This document shows positions 24,116 to 31,727 of a stretch of DNA of 64,000 nucleotides, piece after piece (within the stretch, counting starts at the first letter, position 1; each line of letters starts with the position of its first letter). The translations under genes and the position numbers were made by a program. Source of the DNA: Rhodoferax potami. GTDB lineage: Bacteria; Pseudomonadota; Gammaproteobacteria; Burkholderiales; Burkholderiaceae_C. The notes under the pieces were generated by a model that was given only the letters and a program-made list of their open reading frames with translations, ran no database searches and had not been told where the DNA came from. Location: the NCBI RefSeq assembly GCF_032193765.1, contig NZ_JAVBIJ010000001.1, forward strand, positions 3,768,501-3,832,500, written 5' to 3'.

Positions 24116-26193
24116 GATGTGGCGCCTCTCAAAATCGGACCGATACGGATAGTGTGGGTTTCTGGAATTTCACTGTGACCAAGCACTTGCAAGCGGGGTG
24201 CGACGCGGCGGACCAGGCGGGAAATCGCGCCGCGGATCTGGTCTGGCACCAGCAGGCAGGCCGGTACGCCGACCTCTTCTTGCTTCATCGCTGTTTCTGC
24301 AGCATTGCGGCTGAGCATGTCGGCTACGCCCGGATCCAAAGCAGATCCGGATGCACTGCCCAAGGCTTGCACCAGCAGCCGCTCGAGGCCGGGATCGATG
24401 GCTATGACATTGAGTTCACGTGTCGGCCCGTAAATCTGCTGCACGATGGCGGGCGACAGGGCCACGCGAACACGCTTGGCCAGCTCAGCAGGGTCTGTGG
24501 TGGAGGGGGCGTGCTCCGCAATCGACTCGATGATGGTGCGAATATCCCGGATGTGCACCGACTCATCCAAAAGCAGCTGCAGCACCTTTTGGAAGACGGC
24601 AATCGACACCATCTTGGGGACGACCTCTTCAATGAGTTTAGGAGCCAGTTTCGCCACGTGTTCCACCAGTTGTTGTGTTTCTGTCCGGCTCAAGAGCTTG
24701 GAGGCCTGGACTTGCATCAAGTGTGACAAATGGGTTGCCATGACAGTCTCAGAATCAACCACCGTAAATCCGGCCATTTGTGCGGCTTCCTTCTGGCGTT
24801 CATCGATCCAGTGTGCGGGGAGTCCAAACGCGGGGTCGGTGGTGGCAGTGCCGATCAGCGGGGTGGTAATACCACCGGGGTTGATGGCCAGGTAGTTGCC
24901 GGGAAATGCTTCCCCCTCGCCGACGATCACGCCGCGCAGTGTGATTCGGTAAGCGCTGGGCTTGAGCTCCAGGTTGTCCCGGACGTGTACAGGGGGTGGC
25001 AGGAAGCCCACCTCTTGGGCAAACTTGCGGCGCACACCTTTGATCCGGTTCAGCAGGTCGCCCTGGCGAGTTTTGTCCACCAATGCAATCAGGCGGTAGC
25101 CCAGTTCCAGGCCCAGTTGGTCCACGGGCTGCAGGTCATCCCAGGTGGCGTCGCCGTCACCGGTGGGGGCCGCGGGGGCTGTGTCAGTTTCGGTCGGGAC
25201 CGGCTTTTTATTAAGCACCCAAGCACCGTAGCCGAGAACTGCACCAATACTCAAGAACACAAAATGCGGCATGTTGGGGATCAGGCCCAGAATGATCATG
25301 ATGACCGCGGTAATGCCCAATACTTTGGGCGACATAAACATCTGGCCGACGATCTGCTTGCCGATGTCTTTGTCTTTGCCCACCCGGGACACCACCATGG
25401 CGGCGGCCACCGAGATGAGCAAACCTGGGATTTGGGCGACCAGTGCGTCACCAACCGCCAACAGGATGTAAGTGTTCGCAGCCTGAGAGGCGCTGAGATC
25501 GTGCTGCAACATACCGATAGCAAAGCCACCGAAAATCGTAATCAGCAAGATCAAAATACCGGCCACTGCGTCACCGCGTACGAATTTGGATGCGCCGTCC
25601 ATGGATCCGAAAAACTCGGCTTCCTCACCTACCTCTGCGCGACGGCGCTTGGCTTCTTTCTCATCAATCAGGCCAGCGTTCAGGTCGGCATCTACCGCCA
25701 TTTGTTTGCCTGGCATCGCATCCAGTGTGAAGCGGGCCGAGACTTCTGCGATCCGTTCCGCACCCTTGGTGACCACCACAAAGTTGATGACCACCAGAAT
25801 GGAAAACACGATCAAACCGACGGCAAAGTTGCCTCCGATCAGAAAGTGGCCGAAGGCCTCAATGACCGCGCCCGCAGCGCCTGGGCCGGTGTGCCCCTCC
25901 AGCAGCACGACGCGTGTTGACGCAACGTTCAGCGACAGGCGCATCAAAGTTGTGAGCAGCAACACCGAGGGGAATGCCGCGAAGTCCAGCGGTCGGATCA
26001 TGTAAGCCGCGACCATCATCACCATCAGTGCCACGGCAATGTTGACGGTGAAGAACATGTCCAGCAACAGAGGAGGCAGTGGGAGCACCATCATGGACAA
26101 AATCGCCACCACTAGGAGTGGCGCTGCCGCACCCTGCATCACGCCAGCATTGTTGGTAAACCACTTCTGGAGAGGTTGGAAGGGGGTATTCAT
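24112..26193 (-). CDS. flhA: flagellar type III export gate protein FlhA
   Basis: 693 aa, canonical length. Eight hydrophobic segments fill residues about 20-320, including the FHIPEP-type region (MVAAYMIRPLDFAAFPSVLL, then TTLMRLSLNVASTRVVLLEG). The large cytosolic domain follows: PVHVRDNLELKPSAYRITLR, then LVEHVAKLAPKLIEEVVPKM, then SIAVFQKVLQLLLDESVHIR. It forms the nonameric export gate and docks chaperone-substrate complexes. Its start overlaps the flhB stop by four bases. Confidence 0.98.
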   Translation of the reverse strand: MNTPFQPLQKWFTNNAGVMQGAAAPLLVVAILSMMVLPLPPLLLDMFFTVNIAVALMVMMVAAYMIRPLDFAAFPSVLLLTTLMRLSLNVASTRVVLLEGHTGPGAAGAVIEAFGHFLIGGNFAVGLIVFSILVVINFVVVTKGAERIAEVSARFTLDAMPGKQMAVDADLNAGLIDEKEAKRRRAEVGEEAEFFGSMDGASKFVRGDAVAGILILLITIFGGFAIGMLQHDLSASQAANTYILLAVGDALVAQIPGLLISVAAAMVVSRVGKDKDIGKQIVGQMFMSPKVLGITAVIMIILGLIPNMPHFVFLSIGAVLGYGAWVLNKKPVPTETDTAPAAPTGDGDATWDDLQPVDQLGLELGYRLIALVDKTRQGDLLNRIKGVRRKFAQEVGFLPPPVHVRDNLELKPSAYRITLRGVIVGEGEAFPGNYLAINPGGITTPLIGTATTDPAFGLPAHWIDERQKEAAQMAGFTVVDSETVMATHLSHLMQVQASKLLSRTETQQLVEHVAKLAPKLIEEVVPKMVSIAVFQKVLQLLLDESVHIRDIRTIIESIAEHAPSTTDPAELAKRVRVALSPAIVQQIYGPTRELNVIAIDPGLERLLVQALGSASGSALDPGVADMLSRNAAETAMKQEEVGVPACLLVPDQIRGAISRLVRRVAPRLQVLGHSEIPETHTIRIGPILRGATS

Positions 26194-27344
26194 ACGGTGG
26201 CTGCCTTCAAGGTCTTGGACTGGGGATCCAGTTCAGGCGGAACAAAGGGTTGTGGTACTTGGGACGGCATGACGCCTTCGCCGCGCATGGCTGCACGCAG
26301 GCGATACACGTAGGCCAAAACTTGGGCAACTGCTGTGTAAAGCGCAGAAGGAATGTCCTGGTCCAGCTCGGCGTTGGCATACAGTGCGCGCGCCAACATG
26401 GGCGACTGCAGCACCGGGATCGAGTGCTGCTTGGCCACATCACGAATCCGCATGGCCAAAAGATCTGCACCTTTGGAGATGACGCGCGGAGCCCGCATCG
26501 TGGCTTCGTCATAGCGGATCGCGACGGCAAAGTGGGTCGGGTTCATGACGATGAAGTCCGCTTTGGGCACGGCACCGACGCTGCTCCGTTGCGCCATTTC
26601 GCGTTGTCTCTGCCGGATCTTTCCTTTGAGTTGCGGGTTGCCGTCGGACTCTTTACCTTCTTCTTTCACCTCTTGGTGTGACATCTTCATCTGGTCTTTG
26701 TGCAAGAAAAGTTGCAGCGGTACATCGACCATCGCGGCCAGAAGAATGACCAATAGCATCAGCCCGAGACCGCTGACCATCCACTTCATGAGTTGAGCAA
26801 TGGCCGCCGGGGAAGGCTGCAGAAGCATGGCCGCCATTTCTTGCATGCCGGATTTGAGAAAGCCCACTGCGATGGTGAACAAAATGCCCGTCATCAACAT
26901 CATCTTGGCGGTGTCGACGAACTTCTTTTTAGAAAAGAGATTGGCAAAGCCTGAAAGCGGGTTGAGCCGCGAAAAATCGGGCATCAAGGGCTTCAGACTT
27001 TGCACCCAGCCGCCAGAGGCAACGGCCGACAAAATGGCAGCTGTCATGACAATCGCTGCGAACGCGACACATCCGGCCGTGCCAATGATGCTGGCATCAC
27101 CCAAGCGTTGCACCATGGTTCCCGTGCGCCGAACCGTGTCCGCGTCAAAACTCAGCTGCTGGATCATGCTGAGTTTGAGCTGCTCAAACAAAATGGGGGA
27201 GAGGGAGAGAACGGCTAATGCGCCCGCGCCGAGCACACCCAAGTGGGTCAGGTCCTGCGAGCGACTGACCTGGCCGTCGTCACGTGCTTTTTTCAGCTTC
27301 CTTTCGGAGGCCGGTAAATTGCGATCTTGACTGCCTTGTTCCAT
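26190..27344 (-). CDS. flhB: flagellar export switch protein FlhB
   Basis: 384 aa. Four hydrophobic segments are followed by a cytosolic domain holding the autocleavage motif NPTH at residues 268-271 in KADFIVMNPTHFAVAIRYDE, which marks a switch-competent FlhB that changes specificity from hook to filament substrates together with FliK. The C-terminal tail is Pro-rich (PSQVPQPFVPPELDPQ). It is the first gene of the flhB-flhA-flhF-flhG-fliA unit. A 94-base gap upstream should hold its promoter; no sigma-28 match is present there, which fits class II control. Confidence 0.97.
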   Translation of the reverse strand: MEQGSQDRNLPASERKLKKARDDGQVSRSQDLTHLGVLGAGALAVLSLSPILFEQLKLSMIQQLSFDADTVRRTGTMVQRLGDASIIGTAGCVAFAAIVMTAAILSAVASGGWVQSLKPLMPDFSRLNPLSGFANLFSKKKFVDTAKMMLMTGILFTIAVGFLKSGMQEMAAMLLQPSPAAIAQLMKWMVSGLGLMLLVILLAAMVDVPLQLFLHKDQMKMSHQEVKEEGKESDGNPQLKGKIRQRQREMAQRSSVGAVPKADFIVMNPTHFAVAIRYDEATMRAPRVISKGADLLAMRIRDVAKQHSIPVLQSPMLARALYANAELDQDIPSALYTAVAQVLAYVYRLRAAMRGEGVMPSQVPQPFVPPELDPQSKTLKAATV

Positions 27345-27407
27345 AGTGGTGAGACTCTTTCGTTCTCACCATTGTCGCGAGCACCCTCTGAAACTAAAGG
27401 GTGAAAA

Positions 27408-27426
27408 GAGGGGCTTTCTGCCCCTT
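27408..27426 (-). terminator. probable terminator after cheZ
   Basis: On the minus strand AGGGGC-AGAAA-GCCCCT (27409-27425) is followed by CTTTTC. It lies 13 bases past the cheZ stop and before flhB, so it would end the motA-motB-cheY-cheZ transcript. The U-tract is short, so efficiency is uncertain. Confidence 0.6.
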
Positions 27427-27438
27427 CATCCGGTCTGT

Positions 27439-28074
27439 TTAGAAGCCGAGACTTGCCAGCAAATCGTCCACTTGCGACTGATCGGTCACGACTTCCTGGT
27501 TGGATTGACCATCGACCACGGGCCCGGCAAGTGCCGGCACATATTCTGAAGGTGGTGCTGCTTTGGCTGCGGCTTCGGGCGGGGCAGTTTGTAGCAACAA
27601 CAGCACCAACTGCTCTTCAATCGTTGCTGCCAGATTGACGACTTTGGCAATCACCTGACCTGTGAGGTCGTGAAAGTCTTGCGCCATCATGATCTCGGTA
27701 AGGTGTCCGTCCACCTTTTTGCTGGCTTGGTCTACATCGTTGATGAAGTTCATCACGTGACCCTTGGCTACCGCAGCCACCGGATCTTTGACAATGAGCT
27801 CGCCGATGCGGCGTGTTTCCGCCGCAATAAAGTCGTGCTGTTCTTTGGCTTGGTCTACCTGGTTGAGCACTTTTTCAGCAGCTTGGCCCGTTAATCTTGC
27901 GATGTAGGACAAACGGCTTTTGGCGTCAGGCAATTCGCCCGCCCAGTCCTTCACTTTGTCAGCGAGCCCCAGCCCGTTCAACGAGTCATGCAGCTGCCGC
28001 GTCAAAGCGCCTAATTGCTGGTGGACTTCTACCGTGCTGAGTGTCGGTGTGGAGGGGGTGGGTTCGGTCGACAT
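27439..28074 (-). CDS. cheZ: CheY-P phosphatase CheZ
   Basis: 211 aa. The catalytic signature MMAQDFHDLTGQVI contains Asp136 and Gln140 in the D-x3-Q spacing of CheZ, where Gln positions the water that attacks phospho-CheY. The long N-terminal helix hairpin (LGALTRQLHDSLNGLGLADK and following) forms the dimer bundle. The C-terminus SQVDDLLASLGF is nearly the E. coli CheY-binding peptide, after a Pro/Ala-rich tether. It starts two bases after the cheY stop. Confidence 0.97.
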   Translation of the reverse strand: MSTEPTPSTPTLSTVEVHQQLGALTRQLHDSLNGLGLADKVKDWAGELPDAKSRLSYIARLTGQAAEKVLNQVDQAKEQHDFIAAETRRIGELIVKDPVAAVAKGHVMNFINDVDQASKKVDGHLTEIMMAQDFHDLTGQVIAKVVNLAATIEEQLVLLLLQTAPPEAAAKAAPPSEYVPALAGPVVDGQSNQEVVTDQSQVDDLLASLGF

Positions 28075-28076
28075 GA

Positions 28077-28466
28077 TTATTTCAATCCCATCTTGGTGAG
28101 AATGTGGTTGACCTTGTCCTCCAGGGTCGCCTTCGTGAAAGGCTTGACGATGTACCCCGACGCGCCTTGCTGGGCCGCGAGCACAATGTCTTCTTTACGG
28201 GCTTCTGCCGTGACCATCAGAACCGGGATATGTTTGAGTTTCTCGTCTTTTTTGATTTCAGCGAGCAACTGGAAACCGTTCATATTGGGCATGTTGATAT
28301 CGCTGACCACAAAATCAAAGGTCGCGTTACGCAGTTTTTGTAGAGCCGCTACACCGTCTTCCGCCTCATCGGCGTCAGCGTAGCCGCTTTCTTTCAAGAG
28401 GTTACGCACGATCCGTCGCATGGTGGAGAAATCGTCAACGATGAGAAAGCGCAATTCTTTAGACAT
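28077..28466 (-). CDS. cheY: chemotaxis response regulator CheY
   Basis: 129 aa single receiver domain, very close to enteric CheY in length and sequence. The acidic pair is in [20 protein letters not shown], the phospho-acceptor Asp in [18 protein letters not shown], Thr in [12 protein letters not shown], and Lys in [14 protein letters not shown]. It binds the motor switch (FliM N-terminus, encoded at 54121). It is cotranscribed with cheZ after motB. This is probably the flagellar CheY; a second one is encoded at 60090. Confidence 0.97.
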   Translation of the reverse strand: MSKELRFLIVDDFSTMRRIVRNLLKESGYADADEAEDGVAALQKLRNATFDFVVSDINMPNMNGFQLLAEIKKDEKLKHIPVLMVTAEARKEDIVLAAQQGASGYIVKPFTKATLEDKVNHILTKMGLK

Positions 28467-28525
28467 AAATAACCTTTGACCGTACGATTTTTGATTTTAA
28501 CGAGTATGACTGAATTTTAGAGATT

Positions 28526-29467
28526 TCATGGACTGGCTTTTTTGCTTTCCACCACGGGCTCGGCTGTTTCCACTTCATTTTCCAGTGGGATCACCGCTCC
28601 GCTCAACAGCCGTTCCTCGGCCTCTTTGGTCATAACCAAGATACTAATGCGCCGGTTTGCGGCACTCAAGGGGTTTTGCGGATCTGCCAACAAACTCGAT
28701 GCCATCCCGACCACTCGCGCTAACTTGTCTTCGGGCATCCCGGCCGCAATCAGTTCGCGGCGACTGGCATTGGCCCGGTCCGCGGAAAGCTCCCAATTAC
28801 TGTATCCGCGAGCTGCATTGCCGTAAGGGGTTTGATCGGTATGGCCGTCCAAGCTGATTTTGTTGTCGATATCAGTCAAGGTTACCCCGATTTCTTTCAA
28901 GATTTCCCGCATGTAGGGCTTGACCGCTGAACTGCCGATATCGAACATGGGGCGGCGCTGATCGTCCACAATTTGGATCAGGAGTCCGTCCGGTGTGATC
29001 TCGAGCTTGATCTGCGAGCTGAACTCCGCCATCTTCGGGTTGCTCGATATGCTGCTGGCAATTTTCGCGGCTACGGCGGCCATGGTTTGGGCATCTTTTT
29101 TTGCCCGTTCAATTTTGCGCTGATCGCCGGCGCTCTTCTTGGCTTTGGAGTCGGTGCCCTCGCCCCGTTTGGACTGTCCGGCGGACTGGGTCAAGTCGTT
29201 GCCTCCGCCGGTAATGATGCTGTTGCTGGCACCCGCGCCGGCACCGCCTTGCAAAGCTACCTTGAGTGGCGACTGGAAATAGTCGGAAATCCCTTTTTTG
29301 TCGCCTTCTGTGGTGCTGCCAAGCAGCCACATCAACAAGAAAAAGGCCATCATGGCCGTCACAAAGTCGGCGTACGCAATCTTCCAGGCTCCACCATGCG
29401 CGGCGTGGCCGCCCTTCTTCACCCGCTTGATGATGATGGGTTGGAGTTTCTTGGCGTCTCCGGCCAT
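28526..29467 (-). CDS. motB: flagellar motor stator protein MotB
   Basis: 313 aa. The N-terminus is basic (IIIKRVKKGGHAAHGGAWKI), then one transmembrane helix with the proton-carrying Asp in YADFVTAMMAFFLLMWLLG. A Ser/Gly/Lys-rich linker leads to a C-terminal OmpA-like peptidoglycan-binding domain (ISLDGHTDQTPYGNAARGYS, then NWELSADRANASRRELIAAG). It anchors the stator to the cell wall. It lies 18 bases after motA. Confidence 0.98.
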   Translation of the reverse strand: MAGDAKKLQPIIIKRVKKGGHAAHGGAWKIAYADFVTAMMAFFLLMWLLGSTTEGDKKGISDYFQSPLKVALQGGAGAGASNSIITGGGNDLTQSAGQSKRGEGTDSKAKKSAGDQRKIERAKKDAQTMAAVAAKIASSISSNPKMAEFSSQIKLEITPDGLLIQIVDDQRRPMFDIGSSAVKPYMREILKEIGVTLTDIDNKISLDGHTDQTPYGNAARGYSNWELSADRANASRRELIAAGMPEDKLARVVGMASSLLADPQNPLSAANRRISILVMTKEAEERLLSGAVIPLENEVETAEPVVESKKASP

Positions 29468-29485
29468 GCTCAGAAGCTCCTGCTT

Positions 29486-30343
29486 TTATTTCTTTTTGAC
29501 ATGCGCTTCCAGTTCGCCGAAGGTTGGACGCTCGGTGGAATACAGCACTTTGCGGCCGAATTCGATAGCGGTGGAAGGGTTGTAGCCTTGCATGCTTGCC
29601 AGCAACACTGTCTTGATGCACTGGAGTTCTTTGCCGGCCTCTTCGTTCTTTTGCTCCAGGAGACCCGCGAGTGGCTCTGCGAATGCGTAAGCCAGCAAAA
29701 TACCCAAAAACGTTCCTACCAGCGCCGAGCCGATCATCCCGCCCAACACGGCGGGCGGTTGGCCCACGCTGCCCATGGTTTTAATCACCCCCAGCACCGC
29801 AGCCACGATGCCGAATGCAGGCAATCCACCAGCTACACGTTGAATGGCAGACACCGCAGCATGTTCTTCGTGGTGGTGTGTTTCGATCTCGCTGTCCATG
29901 ATGGACTCGATTTCGTGGGCATTCAAGTTGCCCGAAACCATCATGCGCAGATAGTCGGTGATGAATTCCACCACATGGTGGTCGGAGCCCACGGTTGGGT
30001 ATTTCTTGAAAATTTCGGACTGTTCGGGCTCTTCGACGTCTTTTTCGATGGCCATCAGCCCTTCTTTACGGGCTTTTTGCAAAATGTCGAACAACAAAGC
30101 CAGCAGTTCCATGTAGCGGGCTTTGGAGTACTTGCTCCCTTTGAAGCAAGCGCCCAGCCCCTTCATGGTGGCCTTGATGACCTTCATCTGGTTGTTCACC
30201 AGAAACGCGCCCACCGTCGCGCCCCCGATCATTCCCATTTCCCAAGGCAGTGCCTTGATGATGGGACCCACATTTCCGCCGTGAGCGATAAAGAGCCCAA
30301 ACAGCAGACCGAGCGTAACAACCCAACCGATGATTACAAACAT
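29486..30343 (-). CDS. motA: flagellar motor stator protein MotA
   Basis: 285 aa with four transmembrane segments (MFVIIGWVVTLGLLFGLFIA; WEMGMIGGATVGAFLV; AFGIVAAVLGVIKTMG; LVGTFLGILLAYAFAEPLA) and a large cytosolic loop with conserved charges (FKGSKYSKARYMELLALLFD, then ILQKARKEGLMAIEKDVEEP). It is a MotA/TolQ/ExbB-type proton channel subunit. It is the first gene of motA-motB-cheY-cheZ. The start follows a CAATGAAAC tract with no strong Shine-Dalgarno; a sigma-28 promoter lies 72 bases upstream. Confidence 0.98.
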   Translation of the reverse strand: MFVIIGWVVTLGLLFGLFIAHGGNVGPIIKALPWEMGMIGGATVGAFLVNNQMKVIKATMKGLGACFKGSKYSKARYMELLALLFDILQKARKEGLMAIEKDVEEPEQSEIFKKYPTVGSDHHVVEFITDYLRMMVSGNLNAHEIESIMDSEIETHHHEEHAAVSAIQRVAGGLPAFGIVAAVLGVIKTMGSVGQPPAVLGGMIGSALVGTFLGILLAYAFAEPLAGLLEQKNEEAGKELQCIKTVLLASMQGYNPSTAIEFGRKVLYSTERPTFGELEAHVKKK

Positions 30344-30414
30344 AGTTTCATTGTGACAGGGAGGTCGTGGGCCTCAAGGGTTGAACAGCGGGGCTTTTAG
30401 GGCCCAGTACGATC

Positions 30415-30441
30415 ATATCGCCCGCAGTAGCCCATGGTTTG
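30415..30441 (-). promoter_or_regulatory. candidate sigma-28 promoter of motA-motB-cheY-cheZ
   Basis: Minus-strand CAAA (30441-30438), exactly 15 bases, then GGCGATAT (30422-30415). Against TAAA-N15-GCCGATAA this is 3 of 4 and 6 of 8 with correct spacing, in the 163-base gap between flhC and motA. mot-che genes are sigma-28 targets in enterics. Confidence 0.6.
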
Positions 30442-30489
30442 ACTATGTCTTCAAATAGGCTTGGTGCCCAATAGATATATGCACTATGC

Positions 30490-30506
30490 GCTATCAAATT
30501 AGTAGC
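30490..30506 (+). repeat. copy of dispersed GCTAT...TAGC repeat, next to flhC stop
   Basis: GCTATCAAATTAGTAGC differs from the core at 7326-7342 at two of 17 positions. It abuts the flhC stop codon (30507-30509) and may sit in the 3' end of the flhDC message. Confidence 0.6.
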
Positions 30507-31046
30507 TTAGTGGAGCAGTATGCCACCGGTGGAAGCGCCTTTTCCGGCGCGGGCAGGGGGGCTGCAGAGGCCGCACTCAAAATGACGCGAGTTTTCATAG
30601 GCTTCAGAAACAAAGTGGCCACCGCACTTGGAGCACTTGGTCATGGACAACATATTGTTGTCAATGAACTTCACCAGGCGCCATGCGCGGGTGATAGACA
30701 ACAAAGGCTCCACACCGCAGGCGGAGATTTGCTCGGTATAGAGGCGGTAGGCCGCCATGATGGCGTCGATATCCTCCATGGCACTGACCTTGGTCAGGTA
30801 CTCATAGGTGTTCTGGAAGAGAGACGCGTGGATGTTGGGCTGCCAGGTCAGGAACCATTCGGTCGAGAAAGGCAGTTGGCCTTTGCTCGGTGAGCGGCCT
30901 GCCACTTCTTTGTACAGGCGCAGCAGACGCTCATATGACAACTCGGTTTCGCTCTCCAGCACTTGCAGGCGCGCGCCCAGCTGAATCAAAGACACTGCGC
31001 GTTCCACTTGCTTGGAATCGTTCAAAACACTTTTCTGGGTTGCCAT
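30507..31046 (-). CDS. flhC: flagellar master regulator subunit FlhC
   Basis: 179 aa. The body (QLGARLQVLESETELSYERL, then FSTEWFLTWQPNIHASLFQN) matches FlhC. The zinc cluster Cys residues are visible in TKCSKCGGHFVSEAYENSRH, then FECGLCSPP, giving four cysteines. FlhC forms the FlhD4C2 activator that switches on class II flagellar promoters. It lies 41 bases after flhD. The C-terminal Gly/Ser tail is unremarkable. Confidence 0.98.
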   Translation of the reverse strand: MATQKSVLNDSKQVERAVSLIQLGARLQVLESETELSYERLLRLYKEVAGRSPSKGQLPFSTEWFLTWQPNIHASLFQNTYEYLTKVSAMEDIDAIMAAYRLYTEQISACGVEPLLSITRAWRLVKFIDNNMLSMTKCSKCGGHFVSEAYENSRHFECGLCSPPARAGKGASTGGILLH

Positions 31047-31087
31047 GGTGCTGCTCCTGGACTAAATCGGTTCGGGCTTGGGTGGGG

Positions 31088-31414
31088 TCAGACGGCTTCG
31101 GCGAAGCGGCCGGCCATCAGGATGCTGGCGTGCAGCTTGGTGGTGGCGTCGTTGTCCACTTTGTTGACCGAGTGGTTGGTCAGCAGGTTCCAGACGATGT
31201 CGTCATCGACACGGAAGCGGCACAGCAGCATGTTGCCGGAGGCAATGCGCATGATCTGGGCGGGGGAGAGTGCGCCGATCATGTCGGCAGCTTCTTCCGA
31301 CATGCCCAAGCGGAACAGGGCTTCGGCTTTGTCTTGACGGATGAGAGTTTGCGCCAGCATGAGGTAGGTCATGTTGGCTTCGCGGATCTCGGCGAGGATT
31401 TGTTCTTTGGTCAT
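31088..31414 (-). CDS. flhD: flagellar master regulator subunit FlhD
   Basis: 108 aa. The start at 31414 (MTKEQILAEIREANMTYLML) has TGGAGTG seven bases upstream and aligns with FlhD; upstream in-frame codons would add 22 unrelated residues. Helical segments AQTLIRQDKAEALFRLGMSE, then LSPAQIMRIASGNMLLCRFR, are canonical. It partners FlhC in FlhD4C2. Presence of flhDC means this locus uses the enteric-type master switch rather than FleQ/RpoN. Confidence 0.97.
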   Translation of the reverse strand: MTKEQILAEIREANMTYLMLAQTLIRQDKAEALFRLGMSEEAADMIGALSPAQIMRIASGNMLLCRFRVDDDIVWNLLTNHSVNKVDNDATTKLHASILMAGRFAEAV

Positions 31415-31727
31415 GTGACACTCCATTCCGGTAAAGTGATTTGCGGGGTGTTTGTCAGCTATTTCTTGCTTGCAAACCATGGAGTGGATTCTGAAACTCT
31501 GTGCCTAGAACTTGAATCGGAAGATGACTAAGCTTCATGTCGGCTCGTCGCTGACGTTGGTGTAAGGGAAACTCTTACACACTCCCATTCATTTGAAATA
31601 CAGCATGTCATTGGGTATTTTTTTTGGGTTTAACGTTTGTATTGCACCGCCAACATCTGCAGCATTGTGGCAAGCGCCGCCGATGTTTTAGCCGCTCGTA
31701 CTTATTTGGAAATTGGGTAACTATCAA
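31415..31727. promoter_or_regulatory. divergent control region between flhDC and the glycosylation island
   Basis: 313 non-coding bases. A perfect inverted repeat GTGTAAG-(7)-CTTACAC lies at 31560-31580, about 150 bases upstream of flhD: a hairpin or a regulator site. A T-run at 31618-31625 and an AT-rich patch to 31645 follow. No clear sigma-70 hexamer pair was found for flhDC. A weak sigma-28-like sequence faces the glycosyltransferase (31631-31656). Confidence 0.45.
31631..31656 (+). promoter_or_regulatory. weak sigma-28-like promoter before the GT41 gene
   Basis: TAACGTTT (7 of 8 to the -35 consensus), a 10-base spacer, then GCCAACAT (5 of 8). The spacer is one base short of the optimum and the -10 is weak. 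It lies 72 bases upstream of the glycosyltransferase start. If active, it would tie the sugar island to late flagellar expression. Confidence 0.3.

Noticed and set aside
24730..25920. 396-codon open frame on the plus strand
   Set aside because: It lies fully antisense to flhA, has His/Gln-rich composition typical of reverse-strand shadows, no family resemblance and no Shine-Dalgarno.
28973..30400. 475-codon open frame on the plus strand
   Set aside because: Antisense to motA and motB, which are unmistakable; its protein is compositionally biased and unrecognisable.
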